Shown here: positions 55,592 through 64,000 of the stretch, piece by piece | Numbering within the stretch: position 1 is the first letter of the stretch | Layout: every line of letters begins with the position of its first letter | Origin: Dyadobacter subterraneus | GTDB taxonomy: Bacteria > Bacteroidota > Bacteroidia > Cytophagales > Spirosomataceae | NCBI RefSeq assembly: GCF_015221875.1 | Contig: NZ_JACYGY010000001.1 | Coordinates: forward strand, 3,140,501 to 3,204,500 | DNA: 64,000 nt | Direction: 5' to 3' | Translations under genes and position numbers: made by a program | Notes under the pieces: model-generated | Database searches by the model: none | What the model saw: only the letters and a program-made list of their open reading frames with translations | Told to the model about the DNA's origin: nothing

Positions 55592-58330
55592 ATGATAAAA
55601 AAACCTTTTCTCCTATTACTATTCATCATTTTAGCAGGTAATTCGGTTTCATATAGCCAGTCCGTTCCTTCTCCGAAGGATCATTTCGGCTTTGCTATTG
55701 GAGATGATTACCAACTTGCCAATTTCACTCAAACGGAAGCTTATTTTAAAAAACTGGCTGACGCTTCGGATCGCGTTGAGTTAACCAGTATCGGTTTAAC
55801 AGAAGAAGGTCGTAATCAGTATATGCTGATTATTTCTTCTCCCGCCAATTTGAAAAACCTTGCCAAGTATAAGGACATATCGCAAAAACTGGCCCGTGCC
55901 GAAGGTATTACTCCCGAGGAGGCAAAATCTCTGGCTGCCGACGGAAAAGCGGTTGTCTGGATTGACGGCGGTTTGCACGCAACGGAAGTTGTTGGTATTC
56001 ACCAGTTAATAGAAACGGCTTATCAATTGGCAAGTCGCAAGGATGCGGAAACAAACCGAATTCTTGATAATGTGATTGTACTCATGACGCATGCCAATCC
56101 GGATGGACAAGAGCTTGTCAGTAATTGGTACATGCGTGAAAAAGATCCTAAAAAGCGTACGCTTGAATTCCTTCCAAGATTATATCAGAAGTATATCGGT
56201 CATGATAATAACCGTGATTTTTATATGATGCAGATGAAAGAATCTCAAAATATGGGTCGTCAGCTTTTTGTTGAATGGCTGCCGCAGGTAATGTATAATC
56301 ACCATCAACGTGGGCCAGCTGGTTCTGTTCTGGCAGGTCCTCCTTACCGTGATCCATTCAATTATGTATTTGATCCATTGATGATTACAGGGATTGATGC
56401 ACTTGGTGCAGCAATGTATAATCGATTGAATGTTGAAAACAAACCAGGTTATACCCGCTTAACCGGTTCTACTTTTTCTACCTGGTATAATGGAGGTTTG
56501 CGTACAACAACGCAGTTTCACAATATGGTTGGTTTGCTGACAGAAATTATCGGTGGGCCAACACCGGAAGATATTCCTTTGGTGCCAAACCGTTTGATTC
56601 CAAATGGCGCTACCCCAAATCCGGTAACGCCGCAAACATGGCATTTCAGACAGTCGATAGACTATTCACTTTCTTTGAATTTTTCGGTTTTGGATTATGC
56701 AGCGCGTAACTACGACGATCTGCTTTTCAATATTTACCACATGGGAAAAAATTCTATTGACCGTGGAAATATGGATTACTGGACACCATATCCAAAACGC
56801 ATTGATGCGATCAATGAAGCAATGAAAGCTGGGAAACCTGCCTTAACCGCAAGCACTGCCGCGCCAGCTCCGAAGGTTAATTATTATGATTTAATCCTGA
56901 AAGATTCCACGCTTCGTGATGCACGTGGTTATATTATTCCTGCCAACCAGACAGATTTTCCAACGGCTGTTAATTTCCTGAATGCGCTGATTAAAGCAGG
57001 AATTCAGGTACAGAAGGCGTCTGCTGATTTTACTGTTTCCGGTAAAAAATATCCCGCAGGTTCATACATTGTGAAGTCGAACCAGGCTTTTCGTCCGCAT
57101 ATTCTGGATATGTTCGAACCTCAGGATCACCCGAATGATTTTCAATATGCCGGCGGTCCTCCGATCCGTCCTTACGATGGCGCGGGCTGGACTTTGGCTT
57201 ACCAGATGGGCGTAAGTTTTGACAGAATTTTAAGAGATTTTTCAGGTCCGTTTGTCACGTTGCCCTATGGAGAATTGCAGACATTAAAAACGGTCGTTCC
57301 TTCGGGTTCGGTTGCTGGTTACGAGCTTAGTCCAGCGGTGAATAATTCATTCATTTTTATTAATGATCTTTTAGCGGCTGGCCTGGAAGTATTCAGAATT
57401 TCCAATGGAAAAGAGCAGGGGACATTTTTTGTTCCAGTCTCAGCCAAAGCCAAATCTGCATTGGAAAAATCTTCGGCTCAATTAGGAAGTTCTGTAAAAA
57501 CAGTTGGAAAACGTCCAACAAATCTGACCAAGGTCGTACCGGCTCGTGTAGCGCTTTGGGATAATTATGGCGGATCGATGCCGTCCGGCTGGGTTCGCTG
57601 GATTATGGAGCAATATCATTTTCCAATTCAGCTTGTTTACGCAAAGGATATTGATGCGGGTGATCTGCGCAAAAAGTACGACCTGATTTTGTTCGTAACC
57701 AGAGCGATTCCGGGAATTGGAAATGCCAGACCAGGCGCAGAGGAATATGTTCGTAAAGAAGCAAAGGAAGAAGATGTTCCGGCTGAATTTCATAGTAAAA
57801 TGGGAAGTCTGAGTGTATCGAAATCCATTCCGGCTTTGAAAAAATTCATGGAAGAAGGTGGTTCAGTTTTCACGATTGGAACCAGTACAAGTCTGGCTTA
57901 TCATATCGGATTACCTGTTCGCAATGCGCTGATGGAAATGACAGCAACCGGTGTTGAGCGCCTTTTGCCAAACGATAAATATTTTATTCCGGGAAGTGTT
58001 TTGCAGGTTTCCGTTGATTCGACACAAAAAATCACCTGGGGAATGAATTCGAAAAGCGACATTTATTTTGATTCGAGTCCGGTTTTTAATCTTTCAGTTG
58101 AAGCCGTTTCCAAAGGCGCGATCAAGCCATTAATGTGGTTCGACTCAAACAAACCTTTGCGCAGTGGCTGGGCATGGGGACAAGCTTATTTACAGGATGG
58201 TGTTGCCGCTTTCGAAGCCAATGTTGGGAAAGGAAAACTGATCGCTTTCGGTCCGGAAATCACTTTCCGCGCCCAATCATACGGCACGTTCAAAGTCATT
58301 TTTAACCAACTTTACTCTTCTCCTAATTAA
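55592..58330 (+). CDS. M14 zinc carboxypeptidase with C-terminal amidotransferase-like region
   Basis: 912 residues, signal ending near YSQS. The M14 zinc site is His129-x-x-Glu132 (GGLHATEVVG) with a later His in YNHHQRG (237-238); GHDNNRDF and LLTEIIGG supply further substrate-binding or catalytic residues. The C-terminal half (from about residue 430) contains a strand-rich part and a segment from VALWDNYGGSMPSGWVRW onward resembling class-I glutamine-amidotransferase-like folds, common in large bacterial M14 proteins. Removes C-terminal residues from peptides in periplasm or outside. One base separates it from the next gene. Confidence 0.9.
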   Translation: MIKKPFLLLLFIILAGNSVSYSQSVPSPKDHFGFAIGDDYQLANFTQTEAYFKKLADASDRVELTSIGLTEEGRNQYMLIISSPANLKNLAKYKDISQKLARAEGITPEEAKSLAADGKAVVWIDGGLHATEVVGIHQLIETAYQLASRKDAETNRILDNVIVLMTHANPDGQELVSNWYMREKDPKKRTLEFLPRLYQKYIGHDNNRDFYMMQMKESQNMGRQLFVEWLPQVMYNHHQRGPAGSVLAGPPYRDPFNYVFDPLMITGIDALGAAMYNRLNVENKPGYTRLTGSTFSTWYNGGLRTTTQFHNMVGLLTEIIGGPTPEDIPLVPNRLIPNGATPNPVTPQTWHFRQSIDYSLSLNFSVLDYAARNYDDLLFNIYHMGKNSIDRGNMDYWTPYPKRIDAINEAMKAGKPALTASTAAPAPKVNYYDLILKDSTLRDARGYIIPANQTDFPTAVNFLNALIKAGIQVQKASADFTVSGKKYPAGSYIVKSNQAFRPHILDMFEPQDHPNDFQYAGGPPIRPYDGAGWTLAYQMGVSFDRILRDFSGPFVTLPYGELQTLKTVVPSGSVAGYELSPAVNNSFIFINDLLAAGLEVFRISNGKEQGTFFVPVSAKAKSALEKSSAQLGSSVKTVGKRPTNLTKVVPARVALWDNYGGSMPSGWVRWIMEQYHFPIQLVYAKDIDAGDLRKKYDLILFVTRAIPGIGNARPGAEEYVRKEAKEEDVPAEFHSKMGSLSVSKSIPALKKFMEEGGSVFTIGTSTSLAYHIGLPVRNALMEMTATGVERLLPNDKYFIPGSVLQVSVDSTQKITWGMNSKSDIYFDSSPVFNLSVEAVSKGAIKPLMWFDSNKPLRSGWAWGQAYLQDGVAAFEANVGKGKLIAFGPEITFRAQSYGTFKVIFNQLYSSPN

Positions 58331-58331
58331 C

Positions 58332-59426
58332 ATGATGAAAAAAAATATTCTAATTCTGCTTGGCCTTTTGATCGGTCAGGCAGGATTTGCTCAGGAAAAA
58401 TCCAAGGCTTCACTTGAAGACCAGGTTAGTAAAATGGCAAAGCAAATTGAAGCCATGCAGCATGATTTCGATCAGATTACCAAGGGAATCGATGATCTGG
58501 ATTGGCATAATAAACTTGCAGATGTTGCCTTTGTCGATAAAGTAATTATCACCGGTCCGCCACCTGCCGTTATCAAAAATCCAACGGGACAAGGCGCGAA
58601 AAATCCGGTTCGGTTTTCGGCTTATGTTTTCATTCCTGCGAAAATCGATGTCAATAAAAAGTATCCTTTGCTTGTGCTTCCGCATGGCGGCGTGCATAGC
58701 AATTTCACTTCAACTTATGCCCATATTATCCGCGAATTGATCGCGCAGGAATATGTTGTGGTTGCAGCAGATTATCGTGGAAGTACAGGGTATGGCGCAG
58801 GCTTTTATCGCCAGATTGATTATGGCGGTTTGGAAGTGGAAGATGTTAAAAGCAGTCGTGATTATATGATTCAGAACTATGATTTCCTTGACAAAAACCG
58901 GGTCGGAATTCTGGGTTGGAGCCATGGCGGGATGATCACACTTTTGAATATTTTCAATCATCCGGAAGATTACGCAGTTGCTTACGCAGGTGTACCGGTA
59001 AGCGATCTGGTTGCACGAATGGGTTATAAATCACAAAGTTATCGTGACGCTTATTCAGCCGATTATCATATTGGGAAATCTGCTGATGAAAATGTTGCTG
59101 AGTATCGCAAACGCTCTCCGGCCTGGAATGCAGAAAAATTAAAAACCCCGCTTTTGGTTCATACCAATACAAATGATGAGGATGTTAATTCTCTGGAAGT
59201 GGAGCATCTGATCAAATCGCTGAAAGCCGAAGGGAAGAAATTTGAATACGAGATTTACAAAGACATCCCCGGCGGCCATACTTTTGATCGTATAGACAAC
59301 TACGGTGCAAAGGAAATTCGCTTCAAGGTTTACAATTTTCTGGCCGGTTATCTCAAACCGAATAAGAAATTTAAGGATGTAAAAGAGCTGATTCAATCCA
59401 GTTATTTTCCTCCGAAAAAGGGTTGA
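58332..59426 (+). CDS. S9-type prolyl oligopeptidase / alpha-beta hydrolase
   Basis: 364 residues with a signal ending at GFAQ. The catalytic alpha/beta-hydrolase domain of S9 peptidases is present: LPHGGVHSNF, AADYRGSTGYG, GWSHGG with nucleophile Ser197, HTNTNDEDV with the acid (Asp282 or 284), and GGHTF with His316. The long beta-propeller of classical S9 enzymes is missing, replaced by a short helical N-terminus (about 28-60). Starts one base after the M14 stop codon, so the two are tightly coupled and likely act in sequence on peptides. Confidence 0.9.
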   Translation: MMKKNILILLGLLIGQAGFAQEKSKASLEDQVSKMAKQIEAMQHDFDQITKGIDDLDWHNKLADVAFVDKVIITGPPPAVIKNPTGQGAKNPVRFSAYVFIPAKIDVNKKYPLLVLPHGGVHSNFTSTYAHIIRELIAQEYVVVAADYRGSTGYGAGFYRQIDYGGLEVEDVKSSRDYMIQNYDFLDKNRVGILGWSHGGMITLLNIFNHPEDYAVAYAGVPVSDLVARMGYKSQSYRDAYSADYHIGKSADENVAEYRKRSPAWNAEKLKTPLLVHTNTNDEDVNSLEVEHLIKSLKAEGKKFEYEIYKDIPGGHTFDRIDNYGAKEIRFKVYNFLAGYLKPNKKFKDVKELIQSSYFPPKKG

Positions 59427-59454
59427 GTAATTTAAAATTTACACGGATTAGTTT

Positions 59455-60633
59455 ATGATTGGTTTAAAGAGAATAGTTTTTGGTATAACGGTTGGGGCCT
59501 TTTTTTTAGCATCTCCCGATATCATAAATGCACAGCCAGGAAGATTCAAACATGAAAATTCTGAGGACAAATATGTACTGAATTACTTGCAACGTGTTGC
59601 GGATGAAAGTGGAGCGCCGGGTGTTTCTGCTTCCGTGGCGATAAACGGGAAAATGGTTTTTTCAGGTGGCGTTGGTTATGCGGATCTGGATAATAGGGTT
59701 TTGCAAAATGGGAAAACGGTGCATAACATCGGTTCTGTTTCAAAGGCTGTGGCAGTGATTGCAATCATGCAATTGGAAGAAAAAGGATTGTTGAGTTTGG
59801 ATGATGAAATTCAGAAATTCCTTCCTTATTTTCCCAAAAAGCAGAAACCGATTACAATCAAACATATTCTGACCCATACATCCGGAATCAGACATTATGC
59901 TGCCAAAGACAATGATAATTTCGGTTTGAAACGAATGAGGCATTATGATAATTTCGAAGAGGCAACTACCATTTTTCGTGACGATTCTCTTCTTTTTAAT
60001 CCTGGTGCATATTTTTCATATTCCTCTTACGCGAGCAATCTGATGCACGGCATTGTTGAAAAAATAACCGGAATCAGCTTTGAGGAATACATGAAACGGA
60101 ACATCTGGCAACCTGCCGGTATGTTAGCGACCTGGTTTGATATTCCTTCTCGTGTGATTCCAAATCGTGGAAAAGGTTATGTGCGCGATAAAAGTGGAGT
60201 AATCGTTAATCCGGATTATGAAGATACGAGCTACAAATATGCTGGCGGCGGAATCATCGCTTCTTCGGAAGATATGGTTAAACTGTGTATTGCGCTGAAC
60301 GATGGAGTTTTACTAAAACCTGCTACGATAGCCAAAATGTACACGCCTTATTTTGAAAAAAATCAAAAGGCAATCCATCCATCAAAAGCGGCCGGAATAA
60401 TTCCGTCCTGGCAGGGACTAATCTGGTTTGTTGGAAAAGACCTGGCCGGAAGAAACTGGTATGGACATAGCGGAACGGTGAAGGGTACGCGTTGCTTCAT
60501 TATGAATTATCCGGCAGAAGGTTTGGTTGTTGCCATCCAGGCAAATATTGGAAGTATTAAAATCGATGAATATGCATTCCAGTTAGCTCAGATGTATTTG
60601 AAGGAAGATGTGAAAATCGAGAAAAAGAAATAG
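59455..60633 (+). CDS. Beta-lactamase-fold serine hydrolase (S12)
   Basis: 392 residues with a signal peptide ending near INAQ. The SxxK catalytic motif is Ser94-Val-Ser-Lys97 (NIGSVSKAVA); FSYSSYASNLMHG contains the catalytic Tyr, and HSGTVKG the HxG motif of class-C beta-lactamase/DD-peptidase-like enzymes. Members act as esterases, D-aminopeptidases or peptidases. Position at the end of the hydrolase block suggests a role in processing D-residues or esters in the same substrate. Followed by a terminator. Confidence 0.9.
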   Translation: MIGLKRIVFGITVGAFFLASPDIINAQPGRFKHENSEDKYVLNYLQRVADESGAPGVSASVAINGKMVFSGGVGYADLDNRVLQNGKTVHNIGSVSKAVAVIAIMQLEEKGLLSLDDEIQKFLPYFPKKQKPITIKHILTHTSGIRHYAAKDNDNFGLKRMRHYDNFEEATTIFRDDSLLFNPGAYFSYSSYASNLMHGIVEKITGISFEEYMKRNIWQPAGMLATWFDIPSRVIPNRGKGYVRDKSGVIVNPDYEDTSYKYAGGGIIASSEDMVKLCIALNDGVLLKPATIAKMYTPYFEKNQKAIHPSKAAGIIPSWQGLIWFVGKDLAGRNWYGHSGTVKGTRCFIMNYPAEGLVVAIQANIGSIKIDEYAFQLAQMYLKEDVKIEKKK

Positions 60634-60674
60634 TAAAATCAGTTTTAAATAAACTGACACCAATAATGCTATAT

Positions 60675-60714
60675 GAACGAAGCCAACTTTGATACGGTTG
60701 GCTTTCGTTCGTTT
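60675..60714 (+). terminator. Intrinsic terminator at the end of the hydrolase block
   Basis: GAACGAAGCCAAC (60675-60687) pairs with GTTGGCTTTCGTTC (60697-60710) with a single bulge, followed by a short GTTTT. Confidence 0.7.
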
Positions 60715-60778
60715 TGACCCCAATCGGTTACAATTTGTACAACCTGATGAGATGATTTTGTAACCAATTTTAGGTCAA
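60714..60778. repeat. Long imperfect inverted repeat upstream of sigma factor gene
   Basis: TTGACC (60714-60719) and GGTTACAA (60726-60733) pair with TTGTAACC (60758-60765) and GGTCAA (60773-60778). It lies in the 368-bp gap before the sigma factor gene, whose remainder (60779-61001) is AT-rich with no feature I can name. Confidence 0.45.
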
Positions 60779-61001
60779 TCTGTTCATTTGAAAACAGTCA
60801 GAAACTCCTTTCATAAACATAACAATAATATACTGTACCTTTTATATAATATTTGTATTTTCTATTCAAAAATGGTAAAATTGTTTTGTAAGATTCTTGT
60901 TATATGAAATAATAATTGGCATTTCTATTCTCTACTGTTATAATATCTTGCTATTGATTAAAGTGATAAAATTTGTTTATAACTCCTAGCCATCGAAAAT
61001 A

Positions 61002-61616
61002 ATGTATTTTAAAAACGAGTCTGTTATTTTAAAAAAAGTGTCCGAAGGGGACGAAAAGGCTTTCTCAGAAATATATGCGCGCTTCAAACCTGATCTGTAT
61101 CGTCTGGTTTATAAAATACTGAAATCCTCTGATCTGGCGAACGATACTTGCCAGGAGGTATTTATTAAAATCTGGGAGGATAGGCATAAACTTACCGAAG
61201 TTCACTCGTTCAAAAATTATCTGCTGGTTGCAGGTAAGAATCATAGCCTGAACGTACTTAAAAAGGTTGTGTCAGAAGAAAAAAGGCTTTCAGGTTTTGT
61301 TCAGAATTACAGTGACGCACATAACGGGAGTGAAGACAAAGTACAGTCGGATGAGTACCAGAGTTTTCTTCAAACCATACTTGCAACGTTAACACCACAA
61401 AGCAAAAAAGTTTTTCAGCTTTGCCGTCAGCAAGGTTTGTCTTATGACGAAGCAGCCGAAAATATGGGCGTTTCAAAAAATCTCATAAAAAAACACATGG
61501 TGCGGTCGATGAAAATTATGCGACTTGCCGTGGAAAGAGATTTAGGAATTGCGTTTGGTTTTTATCTGTCTACTTTTTTCGATTTTGCTGAAATGGACCT
61601 CCTTATTTTTGCCTGA
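61002..61616 (+). CDS. ECF RNA polymerase sigma factor (FecI-like)
   Basis: 204 residues. Region 2 spans about 12-80 (FSEIYARFKPDLYRLVYKIL, CQEVFIKIWEDR) and region 4 about 128-180 (LTPQSKKVFQLCRQQGLSYDEAAENMGVSKNLIKKHMVRSM), the usual two-domain ECF layout of Bacteroidota FecI-like factors. The hydrophobic tail FGFYLSTFFDF is typical of the group. Such factors normally sit with a FecR anti-sigma factor and a SusC receptor; here only a 59-residue FecR-like fragment follows, 91 bp downstream. Confidence 0.92.
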   Translation: MYFKNESVILKKVSEGDEKAFSEIYARFKPDLYRLVYKILKSSDLANDTCQEVFIKIWEDRHKLTEVHSFKNYLLVAGKNHSLNVLKKVVSEEKRLSGFVQNYSDAHNGSEDKVQSDEYQSFLQTILATLTPQSKKVFQLCRQQGLSYDEAAENMGVSKNLIKKHMVRSMKIMRLAVERDLGIAFGFYLSTFFDFAEMDLLIFA

Positions 61617-61707
61617 ATCTTTAATTTATGTTCTTTGTTTCTTTGTAATTTATTCACTGCCAGGGTACCCTCACACTGTCAGTTGTTGTCTTACAAGAAA
61701 CAGAAAT

Positions 61708-61887
61708 ATGGAAGAACAAATTTTCCTGGATAAGCTCGTGAGTCGTTATCTCAGTAATGAAGCCACTGCGGAAGAGCTGACGGTTTTCTTACAATTGCTC
61801 AAACAAGGCAGACTTGACGAAACCTTCAATCGGATCGTCGATGAAGAGATATCATCCGATGCAGATGATACGAATGAAGCGGATTAG
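61708..61887 (+). CDS. Truncated FecR-like anti-sigma N-terminal fragment
   Basis: 59 residues from the ATG at 61708. LVSRYLSNEATAEELTVFLQLL looks like the cytoplasmic N-terminal domain of FecR-type anti-sigma factors, which are normally 300-400 residues with a membrane segment and periplasmic domain. The frame ends at TAG after an acidic tail, and the convergent GNAT gene begins 14 nt later, so the rest is absent. It may be a deletion remnant or a minimal soluble anti-sigma factor. Confidence 0.6.
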   Translation: MEEQIFLDKLVSRYLSNEATAEELTVFLQLLKQGRLDETFNRIVDEEISSDADDTNEAD

Positions 61888-61901
61888 CAATTTTGCATTG
61901 C

Positions 61902-62345
61902 TTATTGAAGGTAATAGTAAAAATGTCCTTCATCTTTTACAAAACCGAATTTTTCATAAAGCGCCTGTGCTTTTAAATTCTCAATGCCGGTTTTTAGCGA
62001 AATCCACTGAGCATCCGTTTCACTACCAAATTCTTTAACTTTTTCAAGCAATTTACTGGCGACTCCAAATTTCCTGTATTTTTCGGCAATGAACATGTCA
62101 TTCAACGTCCATGTTGATTTTATTTTTAATGAAGTATACATTGGGTAAAGCAGCGTGAATCCCATGTATTCATCACTTTCTTCATCAATTGCTACAAATA
62201 CCACGGCCTGATTTTTCAATAATCTTTCTTCAAGAAATGCGTTGGATCCAACTAAGTCAGACTCTTGCCCAAAGTGAATTCTGTAATCATTAAATATTTC
62301 AGCTAGGCGTGATAAATGATGATTTGTGCATTGTTCAATCAGCAT
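61902..62345 (-). CDS. GNAT-family N-acetyltransferase
   Basis: 147 residues. The GNAT fold is indicated by VVFVAIDEESDEYMGFTLLYP, the acetyl-CoA motif in LNDMFIAEKYRKFGVASKLLEKV (R-x-x-G-x-A) and the closing NLKAQALYEKFGFVKDEGHFYY. The DMFIAEKYRKFG form is seen in small-molecule and peptide acetyltransferases. Substrate unknown. Convergent with the sigma/FecR-like genes. Confidence 0.9.
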   Translation of the reverse strand: MLIEQCTNHHLSRLAEIFNDYRIHFGQESDLVGSNAFLEERLLKNQAVVFVAIDEESDEYMGFTLLYPMYTSLKIKSTWTLNDMFIAEKYRKFGVASKLLEKVKEFGSETDAQWISLKTGIENLKAQALYEKFGFVKDEGHFYYYLQ

Positions 62346-62420
62346 GGAGGAAAAGAATTAGTTGATGCGCGAAAATATCTGATAAAATATGAAAACCCAT
62401 ATATTTTTCAACAAACATAA

Positions 62421-62448
62421 AAAAACCTGCCGAAAAGGGCAGGTTTTT
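62421..62448 (-). terminator. Terminator-like hairpin 1 of four
   Basis: AAAAACCTGCC (62421-62431) pairs perfectly with GGCAGGTTTTT (62438-62448). T-tracts exist on both strands; the longer one is on minus. No gene ends here on either strand. Confidence 0.75.
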
Positions 62449-62775
62449 AACTACTCGCAACCGGGATTTATAAAAAATGTATAAGATTTATTTGGGTGCA
62501 TTCATCATATTTTAATTGTCGAAATGCATACCAAAATAACTTCAAGTATTATTCTGAAATTCTAATAAATAACGGCTGCGATCAAATTAAAATATATCTC
62601 AGTAATTGATTTAATCACATTTTAACCAAGTAAAAATAATTGGAAAAAGGTGGACGAGAAATTTTTTGATGAAATATAACAGGGTATTTTACTTCCAAAG
62701 TTTAGGAAATTGACCAGTCGTTATTGAGATCGACGAGCGAAATTGTAAAATACAGTTCTGTAAATTGGATAAAAT

Positions 62776-62806
62776 AAAAAGGCCTCGGTATAACCAAGGC
62801 CCTTTT
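62776..62806 (-). terminator. Terminator-like hairpin 2 of four
   Basis: 62776-62789 (AAAAAGGCCTCGGT) pairs with 62793-62806 (ACCAAGGCCCTTTT). The two A/C mismatches on plus become G-U wobbles in minus-strand RNA, and TTTTTATTTTAT follows on minus. Confidence 0.6.
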
Positions 62807-62980
62807 GCTAATTATTTAACCCAGCACTCTACATTATTAGGTAACTGTTTTAAAAGTAGAATAAATATTTTGAAAAACAAAATTCTTGTAGAATATATTC
62901 CAAATTAAATTCGTAATTATATTACATGTGGCTTTATTAAATGTAGAAAAAGTTCAAATTTATATTTGCAAAAATGAAAG

Positions 62981-63010
62981 AAAAAATCCCCGCAGCTGCA
63001 AGGATCTTTT
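62981..63010 (-). terminator. Terminator-like hairpin 3 of four
   Basis: 62981-62993 (AAAAAATCCCCGC) pairs with 62998-63010 (GCAAGGATCTTTT) around AGCT. The C/A mismatches on plus are U-G wobbles on minus, and TTTTTTCTTTC follows on minus. Confidence 0.6.
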
Positions 63011-63372
63011 ACTAAATATTTCTCACCTCAAAGCAGTAAACCACTTTGATTGCGTCTGACTATACAAAAATCGTGCTAGCAAATAAATCCAATTTTATAA
63101 TCGAAGTTCAACTTATTGATATTTAATAATTTGTAGAAAATTAAGATTTAAAAAATACAATAAGTAATTTCTATTTTAACATTATTAATTTTAGGTACTG
63201 TGGCAGTATTGAACAAAGCAGGTTTAATCTGTGACGAAGTGTCGCATGACATAGAATTTACTGACAGATTTGTCCTTTACAGAAGCTAGCTAATCACGGA
63301 ATTTTTATAATATTTATTTGAACAAATATTATGGAATAGAAGATGGAAATAATTTACCGGTAGGTCACAAAA

Positions 63373-63406
63373 CAAAAAAATCCCGGCATATGCCAAGATT
63401 ATTTGT
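63373..63406 (-). terminator. Terminator-like hairpin 4 of four
   Basis: AAATCCCGGCA pairs with TGCCAAGATTATTT around TA. The CC/AA mismatches on plus are UU-GG wobbles on minus, and a run of seven Ts follows on minus. The surrounding 62346-63708 has no convincing protein gene. Confidence 0.55.
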
Positions 63407-63708
63407 GCACTACAACACACACTATACACCACCGAAGTGATGCAGATACAAAATTATAGAATTGTCGCTACAAATGAAATAGGTAGATTCTATAATTTTT
63501 CAAGAATAAGTGTAAACGTTCTTTCAAAGTACTTGTACTGGAACAGTAATTGCGGTAATTATTTAAAAAACTGATTTTATTCAGTGAAACGAACCAAATG
63601 CATCTATTCCAAAAATCAATTTTGGTACAAGGTTTACCTTTTGCATTATTATAAGATTGCATACCTTATTTTAGTGAGGTGCATTTGACAATTAAATGCA
63701 ACGAACGT

Positions 63709-64000
63709 ATGAATGATTTAAAAAAAGAAAAAACAGGACGATTAATTATTGTTGCCTATCGACTACCTTTTAAAATAATTAACGAAAACGATCAGGTTCA
63801 ACTTTTCCAGAATTCTGGAGGGCTGGTTTCTGCGGTGCTTTCACTGGTGCATGAGCAGGAAGGATCGCCATTCAATTCTGCTGAAAAAATCCAGTGGGTT
63901 GGCTTTACAGAGAATACGCCGGAAGAACTTGAAGGCCAGTCGCTTGCAAATGACAGTTTTCAGGCACACCCGGTATTTATTCCTGCCGACGTAAACGAGA
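63709..64000 (+). CDS. otsA: Trehalose-6-phosphate synthase, N-terminus only (GT20)
   Basis: The ATG at 63709 opens 97 codons that run off the window. TGRLIIVAYRLPFKI is the N-terminal strand-loop of GT20 trehalose-phosphate synthases, where the Arg contacts substrate, and NSGGLVSAVLSL is the nearby Gly-Gly loop binding UDP-glucose; IQWVGFTENTPEE follows as expected. In Bacteroidota this gene is often a fused synthase-phosphatase, but the phosphatase part would lie outside. Makes trehalose-6-phosphate from UDP-glucose and glucose-6-phosphate, an osmoprotection pathway. Confidence 0.88.
   Translation, partial: MNDLKKEKTGRLIIVAYRLPFKIINENDQVQLFQNSGGLVSAVLSLVHEQEGSPFNSAEKIQWVGFTENTPEELEGQSLANDSFQAHPVFIPADVNE

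Noticed and set aside
63468..63662. Minus-strand open frame of 64 codons in the hairpin-rich region
   Set aside because: Low-complexity AT-rich sequence, no domain, no clear start context; more likely part of the non-coding region.

Overview
The window looks like a chromosomal segment of a Bacteroidota bacterium, most likely Cytophagales of the Dyadobacter/Spirosoma type. Grounds: a SusC/SusD pair, FecI-type ECF sigma factor, many exported hydrolases, near absence of Shine-Dalgarno sequences, promoter boxes of the TTTG / TAnnTTTG kind, and tail-fibre and tyrosine-recombinase families typical of that group. No rRNA, tRNA or CRISPR array was seen. The genus is inference.

Region 1 (1-15.5 kb): a one-strand block of eight exported S1-family sulfatases, a solute-binding protein with an EF-hand loop, and a small beta-propeller glycosidase-like protein. 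It looks like a sulfated-glycan or organosulfur scavenging locus without its own SusC/D or formylglycine maturase. A 32-codon ORF ending Cys-Cys-Cys-Gln-Ala lies in the leader of the solute-binding protein gene, a candidate cysteine-sensing attenuator.

Region 2 (15.5-29.2 kb): an AraC regulator and SDR; a DUF1398 protein; a PQQ-type sugar dehydrogenase followed by a Tat-signal mannonate dehydratase, flanked by a LacI regulator with two LacI-type operator palindromes; a DUF3857/transglutaminase membrane protein; a second SDR; a duplicated DUF4394 lipoprotein; a START-domain protein; and a BNR propeller with a Cys/His/Met-rich site.

Region 3 (29.26-40.28 kb): an 11-kb decayed genomic island bounded by a 22-bp exact direct repeat. 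It holds a wrecked tyrosine recombinase near the right repeat, a wrecked tail-fibre gene, a broken two-gene cassette of unknown function, an FRG-domain gene truncated at its 5' end and frameshifted at its 3' end, and an IS66 element with a perfect 8-bp target duplication. The IS66 splits a beta-helix protein gene; removing it restores an uninterrupted 659-codon ORF.

Region 4 (40.7-60.6 kb): SusC/SusD followed on the same strand by nine amide/peptide hydrolase genes: M20D amidohydrolase, two CPG2-like M20 peptidases, penicillin acylase, a TldD-like protein with a twin-Arg export signal plus a TldE-like partner, an M14 carboxypeptidase, an S9 peptidase and a beta-lactamase-fold hydrolase. This reads as a peptide/acyl-peptide utilisation locus, possibly for modified peptides.

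Region 5 (60.6-64 kb): an ECF sigma factor followed by only a 59-residue remnant-like FecR N-terminus, a GNAT acetyltransferase, a 1.3-kb non-coding stretch with four minus-strand terminator hairpins (possible small-RNA array), and the 5' end of a trehalose-phosphate synthase gene running off the window.
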